NCBI GenBank assembly: GCA_028696515.1
Contig: JAQVGX010000005.1
Location: 1-36,432, forward strand
Length of the DNA: 36,432 nucleotides
Direction: 5' to 3'
Origin: Candidatus Dojkabacteria bacterium
GTDB taxonomy: Bacteria > Patescibacteriota > Dojkabacteria > JAHIVN01
The translations under genes were made by a program, and so were the position numbers. This document shows positions 26,607 through 35,072 of this stretch, in pieces. How positions within the stretch are numbered: position 1 is the stretch's first letter; each line of letters starts with the position of its first letter. The notes below the pieces were generated by a model that saw only the letters and a program-made list of their open reading frames with translations, searched no databases and was not told where the DNA came from.

Positions 26607-27623
26607 ATGAAAATATCCCGGAAAGTAAAACAATTGATTTCAGATTCAAAATCTGTACTGATTCTTGTTTCGAGACCAATCGATCTTGATTGTTTGGGAA
26701 GCGGTATCGGGCTAGCTAGTTACCTAAGAAGGGGAGGTAAAAAGGTTGATTTGTATTCTGCCTTTGGCATCCCTTCACCGGTGGATGAATTGCCGCTATT
26801 CGAAACTGTCACTAAAGATAAGGTCACAGATCTGGACTTCGGTGGTTATGATCTTGTGATTGCGATCGATGGTGGAAATCCCAGACAATTTGCTCAAGTT
26901 GCTTCGGATGAAGAGTTTAACTTTGCTGGGGTTAGAAATCTGCTGAACATCGATCATCATGAAGGTAATCTGCATTTTTCAAAATTTGAAATCTGGGATC
27001 CGCAAGCGTCATCTACGTCAGAAGTAATATTAGGCTCAATCGTAGAAACTGAATCGCTGGATAAAAATGAGGCCACTCTGTTTTATGCAGGGCTTGTTGG
27101 AGATACAGGAAATTTTAAGTACAATTTTACATCTCATACTTTGGATCTAGCTTCGAGATTATTGAATAAAGGTGCTGATCAGGAATTCATCATAGATAAG
27201 TATTTTTATCATAATAAAAAATCAGATTTTAGAGTATTTTCCGAAGCGATAAGAAAGACTGAGTTTAACGAGGATTTAGGATATTCCATGCTCGTGATAG
27301 ATGAAAAGGAGTGGAAAAAGCACCTGAAAGTTAGGCATAGTGATATCGAAAGTGGGATATATCTATATAAGAATCTGTTTATGAGAGCTATTCAGGGTAT
27401 CAAAATGGGGTTTTTATTAGTCAAAACTGGGAAGGGTTATTTTGTACAGTATCGGGGTAACGCATACAGAAACAGCTTCTCGATTTTCGACATTGCTGAA
27501 GAAATGGACAGCACAGGACAGGGACATGCAAATGCAGGAGGGTTTTTGATCAAAGGGGATGATTTAGAAGCAATTACAAAAAAACTTGAACGAGCAATAG
27601 CTAAACTTTCAGATGAAAAATGA
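26607..27623 (+). CDS. DHH/DHHA1 phosphoesterase, NrnA-like
   Basis: NIDHHEGNLHFSKFEIWDPQASSTSEVI, GHANAGGF. Confidence 0.88.
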   Translation: MKISRKVKQLISDSKSVLILVSRPIDLDCLGSGIGLASYLRRGGKKVDLYSAFGIPSPVDELPLFETVTKDKVTDLDFGGYDLVIAIDGGNPRQFAQVASDEEFNFAGVRNLLNIDHHEGNLHFSKFEIWDPQASSTSEVILGSIVETESLDKNEATLFYAGLVGDTGNFKYNFTSHTLDLASRLLNKGADQEFIIDKYFYHNKKSDFRVFSEAIRKTEFNEDLGYSMLVIDEKEWKKHLKVRHSDIESGIYLYKNLFMRAIQGIKMGFLLVKTGKGYFVQYRGNAYRNSFSIFDIAEEMDSTGQGHANAGGFLIKGDDLEAITKKLERAIAKLSDEK

Positions 27624-28285
27624 AAATGAAATATATACTAGCTCTACAGACAGCAGAATATCCAAACAGCGTTGCTTTACTGGATGAGAAAGGCAAAACT
27701 GTTGAGAATAAGGTTTTCAAAGAAGAAGAGCAGACAGTTGAGAGACTTGGGAAGTTAGTCAAGGGTGTTTCAAAATGTATCTCACAGAAAGATTTATTGA
27801 TGGTGGCTGTTTGTCTTGGTCCGGGATCCTATACAGGGCTTCGAGCAGGCCTTGCGTTTGCCAAAGGTTTTTGTCAGTTCGCTGACATTGCTCTAGTTGG
27901 AGTAGATGCGTTTCAAGCAGTGGAGGCTGATACGGGACAGAAAAGTGTGAATATATTGCTTGATGCTAAAAATGAACGAGTTTTTTATAAAGATAAGGAT
28001 AAAATCAAGGTGGATGATCTTTCGAAAGCCTTAAAATCATTGGGTAAGGTTAACGTCTTTTGTGGTTCAGGAGCTGTCAAATACAGAAAATATCTTCAGG
28101 AGTTTTGTAAGTCGAGCAATATTCTTGACATTAGGTTATCTGCCTCAGGAGTTGGGAGGGCGGCATTGAAAGCTTATCAGACATCTCCTTCTATATTTTC
28201 GAAAGATTACTTGTATAATGTGCGACCTCTTTATATACTTCCTCCGAAAATAACTAAAAGCTCAAATGTCAAAATTCAAAAGTAA
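27620..28285 (+). CDS. tsaB: tRNA t6A biosynthesis protein TsaB
   Basis: YILALQTAEYPNSVALLDEKG, VCLGPGSYTGLRAGLAFAKGF. Confidence 0.88.
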   Translation: MKMKYILALQTAEYPNSVALLDEKGKTVENKVFKEEEQTVERLGKLVKGVSKCISQKDLLMVAVCLGPGSYTGLRAGLAFAKGFCQFADIALVGVDAFQAVEADTGQKSVNILLDAKNERVFYKDKDKIKVDDLSKALKSLGKVNVFCGSGAVKYRKYLQEFCKSSNILDIRLSASGVGRAALKAYQTSPSIFSKDYLYNVRPLYILPPKITKSSNVKIQK

Positions 28286-29996
28286 AAACTGGGAGGTGCT
28301 GCCCAAGATAAAGAAGAAAAATTCTGAAGAATTATGCAAATTCCCTGAAATAGTAAGGCAGCTCTTGGTGAACAGAAATATCCAAAAGAAAGAAAATGCG
28401 AATCATTTTCTAGATCCGGACTACGAATATTTTCACGATCCGTATCAGTTGCATGGTGTCAAAGAAGCTGCAAAGGTAATCATGCAGGCTGTTGAAGAAA
28501 AGAAAAAGATAGTTATTCATGGAGATTTTGATGTAGACGGAATATGTTCGACTTCGATTCTGTGGGACTTCTTGTATCGGGTCGTCGGAGCTGATGTTCT
28601 TCCATATATCCCAAGCCGTTTTGAAGAAGGATACGGAATGACAGATCGAAGCCTCAGGAATGTGAGAAAACTTGGAGGGGAACTGGTTATTACAGTCGAT
28701 TGCGGGATCAAAGATGCAGGACTAATCAAGAAATGGAAAAGAAAAGGATTGGAATTTGTAGTAACTGATCATCATGAACTTGACAAGAAAAATGGCAGGT
28801 TTATTCTTCCATTTGAAGCAAAGGCTATAGTTCATCCTAGCTTTCCGGAACATAAATATCCATTTGAGAATGTATCCGGGGCCACAGTTGTATGGAAACT
28901 TATTCAAGTGATAGCAAGGGAAGGGGTGCTTGATGTGGATATCGATTCATATCTGGATCTGGTTGCTCTATCGACGGTTTGTGATGTGATGCCACTTGTT
29001 GATGAGAATCGCTCGATATTGAAAAGAGGTCTGCGAACAATTCAGGATACGCAAAGAGTGGGGTTGAGGCGCTTGATCTATGATGCAGGGTTAGAGCCCA
29101 CAGAGATTGAAACTTACCATTTGGGATTTATCATCGGACCCAGACTCAATGCTGCTGGGAGGTTGGACTTGGCTATCGATGCGGTTAAACTTCTTGTGAC
29201 GAAATCGCTTTCGAAGGCAAGAGAACTTTCGAAAAAACTTCACGACTTGAATCTAAAAAGGCAACATATACAGCAAAGAATATACGAGGATGCTTTGGCT
29301 CAGATAGAGAGTAACGGTCTAGAAAGGAAGCTTTACTTTGCCTGGGGAGCAGACTGGGAGGAAGGAGTGATAGGCATAGTCGCTGGAAAAATCTCCGAGT
29401 CATTTCATCGCCCAGTTCTTATAGCAACTAAAAAGAAAAACGGGTATACAGGGTCAGCCAGAAGTATAGAAGGTTTTAACATTATTGAGGCTATCAGTAC
29501 GCAATCAGGCATTCTTGATAGATTCGGGGGGCATCCTCAAGCAGCTGGTTTTTCAGTTTCAGCTGAGGCTATAGAACAATTCAGAGATAACTTACTTGAA
29601 TTAGCAGATAGGGATCTTTCGGAAGATGACCTAGTGAAGTCCGAAATTGCTGATTGCAGAGTTGAGTTGGGGCAACTTGACTGGGAACTGGCTGACTGGA
29701 TCGAAAGATTCGCGCCATTCGGCTTTGGTAATGAAAAGCCTGTTTTCATATTGGAAAAAGCTGAAATAGCCTATCTTAAAACAGTCGGGCAGACAAATTC
29801 TCATCTTAGCATAGCATTTCTAAATAAAAGCACGGGAGAATATTTTAATGGTATAGGTTTCAACTTGGGAGAGCGGGCTGGCAAGCTGGAACAGGGAGAT
29901 TTTGTTGACGTGTTGTTTAATCTTGATGTGAATGAGTGGAATGGTGAGAGGAAATTGCAATTAAACATTAAAGATATTAGAATCAGCTCCAAATAA
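28266..29996 (+). CDS. recJ: Single-stranded-DNA exonuclease RecJ
   Basis: VIHGDFDVDGICSTSILW, VTDHHELD, GPRLNAAGRLDLA, FGGHPQAAGFSV. Confidence 0.94.
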   Translation: MSKFKSKNWEVLPKIKKKNSEELCKFPEIVRQLLVNRNIQKKENANHFLDPDYEYFHDPYQLHGVKEAAKVIMQAVEEKKKIVIHGDFDVDGICSTSILWDFLYRVVGADVLPYIPSRFEEGYGMTDRSLRNVRKLGGELVITVDCGIKDAGLIKKWKRKGLEFVVTDHHELDKKNGRFILPFEAKAIVHPSFPEHKYPFENVSGATVVWKLIQVIAREGVLDVDIDSYLDLVALSTVCDVMPLVDENRSILKRGLRTIQDTQRVGLRRLIYDAGLEPTEIETYHLGFIIGPRLNAAGRLDLAIDAVKLLVTKSLSKARELSKKLHDLNLKRQHIQQRIYEDALAQIESNGLERKLYFAWGADWEEGVIGIVAGKISESFHRPVLIATKKKNGYTGSARSIEGFNIIEAISTQSGILDRFGGHPQAAGFSVSAEAIEQFRDNLLELADRDLSEDDLVKSEIADCRVELGQLDWELADWIERFAPFGFGNEKPVFILEKAEIAYLKTVGQTNSHLSIAFLNKSTGEYFNGIGFNLGERAGKLEQGDFVDVLFNLDVNEWNGERKLQLNIKDIRISSK

Positions 29997-30016
29997 CAAA
30001 AGAATTTGAAGATGAG

Positions 30017-30739
30017 ATGAAAGACATCGAAAAAATTGGACAAAAAATTGCTCAAAATTTGCCTTTAGTTATGGGGTTGACAATTCTTGCTATGGATGCG
30101 GCTGCTGTAGCTGCACCGATCCTTGCTCACTTCGGATTTACAGAACTCGCCCATATTATTTACAGGGCTTATAGTTTTCTATGTCATCAGCGTGCCTGGA
30201 GATCTATCCATTTTTATGATTATGAAATGGCTTGGTGTACCAGGGACACTTTTATATATCTATCAATGGGCTTGTCAGCATTGGCTGTTCATTTTTTACG
30301 AGTAAGGGGTGTAAAATGGTATGTAGCTTTGTTATCGATTATTCCGTTTGCACTAGACGGATTAATTCAATTAATAGCAGAGATTTCAGGCACATTGGGC
30401 GGGCAAGAAACTTTTTTTTATGCAAGTACTAACTTTCAGAGAATGCTTACTGGCAGTATTTTCGGTGCAGGAGCAGGGTTCTGGCTTTTCGGGCTTTTGG
30501 CGGATACGATTGATGAAGAGTTAATTGCAAAAGGTGAAGAAGTAAGGAAAGCAATAACGGATTTCTGGAAAAGCATGAAATTTTACGTATTGATAGTTAT
30601 GATTTGCATTATTAGCTATATAGGTTTGGTCCAGATCTGGAACGCTACTTCTTCGAAGTATAAACCTGCGGGGATCTTGGATCATGAACAGTATTACCCT
30701 GGGGTAAATTATGAGGATGACGGGAAGCATGTGGTGTGA
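30017..30739 (+). CDS. DUF2085 membrane protein
   Basis: YSFLCHQRAWRSIHFYDYEMAWCTRDTFIYLSM typical of DUF2085. Confidence 0.8.
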   Translation: MKDIEKIGQKIAQNLPLVMGLTILAMDAAAVAAPILAHFGFTELAHIIYRAYSFLCHQRAWRSIHFYDYEMAWCTRDTFIYLSMGLSALAVHFLRVRGVKWYVALLSIIPFALDGLIQLIAEISGTLGGQETFFYASTNFQRMLTGSIFGAGAGFWLFGLLADTIDEELIAKGEEVRKAITDFWKSMKFYVLIVMICIISYIGLVQIWNATSSKYKPAGILDHEQYYPGVNYEDDGKHVV

Positions 30740-30741
30740 TT

Positions 30742-30996
30742 TCAGATTAACTTCAAAGGTTTTGGAGGCAATTCGCCTTTCTCAAGTTCAATTAATTTAT
30801 TCCTATCCTTAAAGCCCGAAACTAGAAAGATATTTCTTCCAGTTTTCAATTCTTTCGTTAAGAATTTCAACAGCTCCTTATTTGCCTTGCCTTTTTCTGC
30901 TGGAGCAGAGATTTTTACTTTCAGCGTTTCATCATCAATCCAGCCGACTATTTGATTTTTTGATGAATTGGGAATAACTCTTATCTTTAGTTTCAT
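30742..30996 (-). CDS. DUF167/YggU family protein (start moved to ATG 30996)
   Basis: MKLKIRVIPNSSKNQIVGWIDDETLKVKISAPAEKGKANKELLKFL. Confidence 0.88.
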   Translation of the reverse strand: MKLKIRVIPNSSKNQIVGWIDDETLKVKISAPAEKGKANKELLKFLTKELKTGRNIFLVSGFKDRNKLIELEKGELPPKPLKLI

Positions 30997-31010
30997 GTTT
31001 TTTGTTAGTA

Positions 31011-31190
31011 TTAAACTTTTTTTCTCGTGACTATTCTTACCCTTGTGATTGCTTCTATTGGTATGCCTAAGATTTTTGCATATTTTTCTAAAGCTTCGCC
31101 TGCTAATGCTTTGCAATCTAATCCTTGGCTGTTAAGATCAAGCGGTACTGTAGGAACGGTGTCTACTGGGGTAATAAGTGTTTCTGTCAT
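31011..31190 (-). CDS. Small hypothetical protein (59 aa), absent from the ORF track
   Basis: MTETLITPVDTVPTVPLDLNSQGLDCKALAGEALEKYAKILGIPIEAITRVRIVTRKKV; fills the gap between yggU and glyA on the same strand. Confidence 0.6.
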   Translation of the reverse strand: MTETLITPVDTVPTVPLDLNSQGLDCKALAGEALEKYAKILGIPIEAITRVRIVTRKKV

Positions 31191-31220
31191 GTTTTTATTC
31201 TAGTTATTTTTATCTAAGTT

Positions 31221-32591
31221 CTACTCAAGGGTAAAATTTGCACATAACGTTTTTACTAGATCTCGAATTTTAGTAATTTCCTTATCCATTGATATCTGTT
31301 TATCAAATTCCTCAAACTCTAACGAGCTGTATTTTTTAGCAACCTCAACAACCTGATTTATCCAGCCGGCAATCATTGCCATCTCGTTTTCTTTCATCCC
31401 TCTTGTAGTAACTGTTGGTGTTCCTATTCTGATTCCCGAAGGGTCAACTGCGCTTCCAGTTTCAAAAGGCACTGTGTTTTTATTTGTTGTCATCCCAGCA
31501 TGGTCAAGTGCTCTGGCAATATATCTTCCAGATGATGTGTTACCTTTTGTCCCAATTTTTAGATCCTTATTTCTAAGGTCCACCAATATCAAGTGTTTAT
31601 CAGTACCGCCGGTCAGGATATCAAATCCCAGCTTAGATAATTCTGATGCTAATTTCTGAGCATTCCGAACCGTTTGTTCTGCATATCTCCTGAATTCTTT
31701 GCTCATAGCTTCCTTCAGACACACAGCGATTCCAGCTATGTTATTATCAAAGGGGCCTCCTTGAATGCCAGGGAAAACGGATCTGTCAACTGCTTTTGCT
31801 AATGATTTTTTTGATAGAATGATAGCCCCTCTGGGACCTCTTAATGTTTTGTGAGTTGTCATAGTGACTACATCAGCAATTCCAGCCGGGTTTTTACACA
31901 CTCTACCAGCGACGAGTCCTGCCTCATGAGCTATATCAGCCAGGTAATAAGCCCCAACAGATTTAGCAATTTTTCCCAAGCGTTCATAGTCTATTTCCCT
32001 GGGATACGCAGTTCCTCCCGAGATTATAAGCTTTGGTTTTTCTTTTTTGGCGATTCTTTCTATTTCGTCATAATCAAAAAGTTTGCTTTCTTTGTTTACT
32101 TTGTACTGAACGATATCGTAAAACTTTGCCACTAGTGAGATAGCTTTTTTTGTTCCTTTGTAAACTCGTTTACTCTTTTCTCCTGAAAGTCCCATATCGG
32201 GCCAAGACCAGCCATGAGAGAGATGCCCTCCGTCAGGCAGATACATACTGAGTATTTTGTCGCCAGGCCTTAACAATGCATTGTATACAGCAATATTTGC
32301 ATTGCTGCCGGCAAGAGCTTGAACATTTATTCCCCAGTTGTCGGGCACTTCAAAGACTTTGCGTGCTCTCTTTATACAAAGAGTCTCTATTTGATCTACT
32401 ATATCATTGCCTTCATAATATCTATTCAAAGCAGAACCTTCAGAATACTTGTGCATCAGTACAGACCCGACAGCATCTCGGACTGATTTAGATGTCCAGT
32501 TTTCAGAGGGAATTAGCTGAAGCTTTATTTTTTGCCTCTCATCTTCGTTTTCGATCAGAGTCAGAATTTGTTTGTCAGTCATTTGATTCAT
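31221..32591 (-). CDS. glyA: Serine hydroxymethyltransferase
   Basis: QLIPSENWTSKSVRDAVGS, KYSEGSALNRYYEGN, VTMTTHKTLRGPRGAII. Confidence 0.96.
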   Translation of the reverse strand: MNQMTDKQILTLIENEDERQKIKLQLIPSENWTSKSVRDAVGSVLMHKYSEGSALNRYYEGNDIVDQIETLCIKRARKVFEVPDNWGINVQALAGSNANIAVYNALLRPGDKILSMYLPDGGHLSHGWSWPDMGLSGEKSKRVYKGTKKAISLVAKFYDIVQYKVNKESKLFDYDEIERIAKKEKPKLIISGGTAYPREIDYERLGKIAKSVGAYYLADIAHEAGLVAGRVCKNPAGIADVVTMTTHKTLRGPRGAIILSKKSLAKAVDRSVFPGIQGGPFDNNIAGIAVCLKEAMSKEFRRYAEQTVRNAQKLASELSKLGFDILTGGTDKHLILVDLRNKDLKIGTKGNTSSGRYIARALDHAGMTTNKNTVPFETGSAVDPSGIRIGTPTVTTRGMKENEMAMIAGWINQVVEVAKKYSSLEFEEFDKQISMDKEITKIRDLVKTLCANFTLE

Positions 32592-33430
32592 TTAAGATTA
32601 TTTTGCTGGAGCTTTCTTAGCTTGAGTAAATTCTCGAAAAGACAAATAACAGTCAATGGTCCGATGCCATTTGGAACTGGGGTTACGGCTTTGGCCTTTT
32701 TGGCGACTGATTTTGTGTCGACATCTCCTGTTATCTTGCCTTTGACCTTAGTTATACCGACATCAATAATCACTGAATTGTTTGATATCATATCAGCCCT
32801 TATAAGACCCGCTTTTCCTACAGCGGTTACAACAATATCTGCATGTTTAGTGTGAGCTTTTAGGTCCTTGGTAAATTCATTGCATATTGTTATTGTTGCT
32901 CCTCTGGATAATAAGTAACCCGCAAGCGGTTTCCCTATAAGGTTTGAATCGTTTATGATTGTAACTTTTTTTGACTTGGACTGTATCTTTAGATTCCTTA
33001 GTACAGCAATTACAGCTTCAACTGTTGCCGGTCTTATAGCTAGAGGATCTCCTTTGATAGATTTCCCCAGATTCTCTGAAGAAAGGCCATCTACGTCTTT
33101 GATGGCTGAGATTCTATCCAACACTTTTGCTTTGTGAAATTCTTCTCTTATTGGAAGTTGTATAAAGTAGCCAGTGCAATTGGGATCTTGATTTAGGCTA
33201 TTACAAGTGGCTATTATATTATCAGGATTTATGTTTCTCTTAAATGTGTGTGTGTTGATCTTGATGCCAAGCTCCTGTGCAACTTTTGTCTTTTTTGCTA
33301 TGTATATTTCAGAAGCAGTATTCTTTTTGATGTATATTATATCCAGTTGTGGACAGGGCGCGCATCTCTTTAAAGATTTCTTTATTTCACGCAGCTTTTT
33401 TTTGAAAATGCGGTTGCAATTTACTACCAT
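32588..33430 (-). CDS. folD: Bifunctional methylenetetrahydrofolate dehydrogenase/cyclohydrolase
   Basis: CTGYFIQLPI, KDVDGLSSENLG, INDSNLIGKPLAGYLLSRGATITICNEFT, PVPNGIGPLTV; overlaps glyA start by 4 nt. Confidence 0.95.
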   Translation of the reverse strand: MVVNCNRIFKKKLREIKKSLKRCAPCPQLDIIYIKKNTASEIYIAKKTKVAQELGIKINTHTFKRNINPDNIIATCNSLNQDPNCTGYFIQLPIREEFHKAKVLDRISAIKDVDGLSSENLGKSIKGDPLAIRPATVEAVIAVLRNLKIQSKSKKVTIINDSNLIGKPLAGYLLSRGATITICNEFTKDLKAHTKHADIVVTAVGKAGLIRADMISNNSVIIDVGITKVKGKITGDVDTKSVAKKAKAVTPVPNGIGPLTVICLFENLLKLRKLQQNNLK

Positions 33431-33519
33431 TATAGGCTTGATTTATGTATAAGAATGGTGTATAAGATTTTATAACAATCCGAGAATTTATTCAAAAGCT
33501 TACTTTTTACTAGTTATAT

Positions 33520-34974
33520 ATGAAAAAAGTAGTCATTGGGTTTCGAGGGAAAGAATTGATAAAGTTTGAATCAGCTAGGCAGGCAGGAATATATCTTCTT
33601 GATCTTTTATTAAAATTGGGAATTCTTGCTTTAATAGCGGGGAATCCTCTTGCGCACGAATTTATTGATGCTTCCTCAAATGAACTTGCCGGCTATACTG
33701 GTATCTATCTTGGATCGATTTTCTGCTGGGGACTTCTTTTTATAAGGTCTATTGTTGTGGGAAAGGGGGCTTTTGGAAAAACAAAGTTTGATCTAGGGTT
33801 TATGAGTGTTCTTTTTTTCCTGCTGCTTGGTGTTTTATTCGCCAAGGACAGGGTTGTAGGAGTCTTTGGAAGGTTTGGAACTTGGTCTTACAGCATCATT
33901 ACCTTTCTTAGTGTTTCAGTTATCTACTACGTTACGACGATTGTGTTCAAATATTCTCGTGGAGTAAAGTGGCTGAGTCTAGGATTTATCTTATCGTTGT
34001 TAATCGGTGGTGTATATAATCTCATCTTGTTATCAAGCGATGAAAGCTCACCCTCTCTCGAATACCTGAGGTATGCTGTGGTATCAATTCCTTTAGCAAT
34101 TGGGACACTATTTATTTTAAGACGCAATTACTTGAAGATAGCTTCTGGATTAGTTGTTTTTTTTAATATAGTACTAGTAGGGTTGTATTCAAATTATCTT
34201 AGAGGCGCTATGTTTATATTAAGTGTAGGTGTCTTGAGTCTCTTTGTACTCTTTTACTTCTCCTTCTGGATAAGAAATTCATCATTGATAATAAACTTTG
34301 TCAAAAAGATTGTCACAAATATCAAAAATGCAAAAAGAATACTGAGTGAAGGAAAACGCGAAGTTTTGATACTCTTGATGATGATCTTCATGGCAGGCTG
34401 GATCATGGGATTTGGAATTTTCAGCATTAGCTATTACCAGGAAAACATAGGCCCATATGTCAGCAGCTGGGTTCGGGAAGATGTGCATAAAATGCAAGGT
34501 ATCCAGATGTGGCTGGTAGGCGGAAACGATCTATCAGAAGAATTCTCCTCCTTGGAAGTTTTAAATTTCCTCGGTAATTATGGTCTGCTCGGAGCAGTTT
34601 CTATGTTAATGTTGTTTTTAGCAGGGGTCTTTTATTCTGCAAAACTTACACTTAGATTATTGTACCAGGGAAGCTTTAGAAATATTATATTATTATCTGG
34701 GCTTTTTATAACTGTTACTGCTACTCTTGTAAATTTCATGATTTCTAGATTTTCACCAATGACATATCTGCTTTTTCTGGTAGTATTTAGTCTGCTCGCA
34801 ATTATTGATGATATTTTTAACAAACGTGAACTTTACGCACTTGTTAAGCCCGATAAAAAGTGGGGTAAAAATCAGTTAATTTTTAAAACCGGAGTGTCAA
34901 TTGCTGTTTTTGCTTTGTTTGTAGCAGGTATGCTGGGGATCCTGGATGGTCTGGACAAAGGGCTTCTTGGTTAG
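33520..34974 (+). CDS. Polytopic membrane protein, possibly O-antigen-ligase-like
   Basis: About 10-12 hydrophobic segments with a large extracytoplasmic loop near the C-terminal third. Confidence 0.5.
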   Translation: MKKVVIGFRGKELIKFESARQAGIYLLDLLLKLGILALIAGNPLAHEFIDASSNELAGYTGIYLGSIFCWGLLFIRSIVVGKGAFGKTKFDLGFMSVLFFLLLGVLFAKDRVVGVFGRFGTWSYSIITFLSVSVIYYVTTIVFKYSRGVKWLSLGFILSLLIGGVYNLILLSSDESSPSLEYLRYAVVSIPLAIGTLFILRRNYLKIASGLVVFFNIVLVGLYSNYLRGAMFILSVGVLSLFVLFYFSFWIRNSSLIINFVKKIVTNIKNAKRILSEGKREVLILLMMIFMAGWIMGFGIFSISYYQENIGPYVSSWVREDVHKMQGIQMWLVGGNDLSEEFSSLEVLNFLGNYGLLGAVSMLMLFLAGVFYSAKLTLRLLYQGSFRNIILLSGLFITVTATLVNFMISRFSPMTYLLFLVVFSLLAIIDDIFNKRELYALVKPDKKWGKNQLIFKTGVSIAVFALFVAGMLGILDGLDKGLLG

Positions 34975-35072
34975 ATTATCAGGTAAATATTCGGAATCAT
35001 ACATCAATCCTACATATTTGTTTCTTTCCACGTTTGTGTTATATTGAATAACAAGTTTTTAACGGGAGTATT

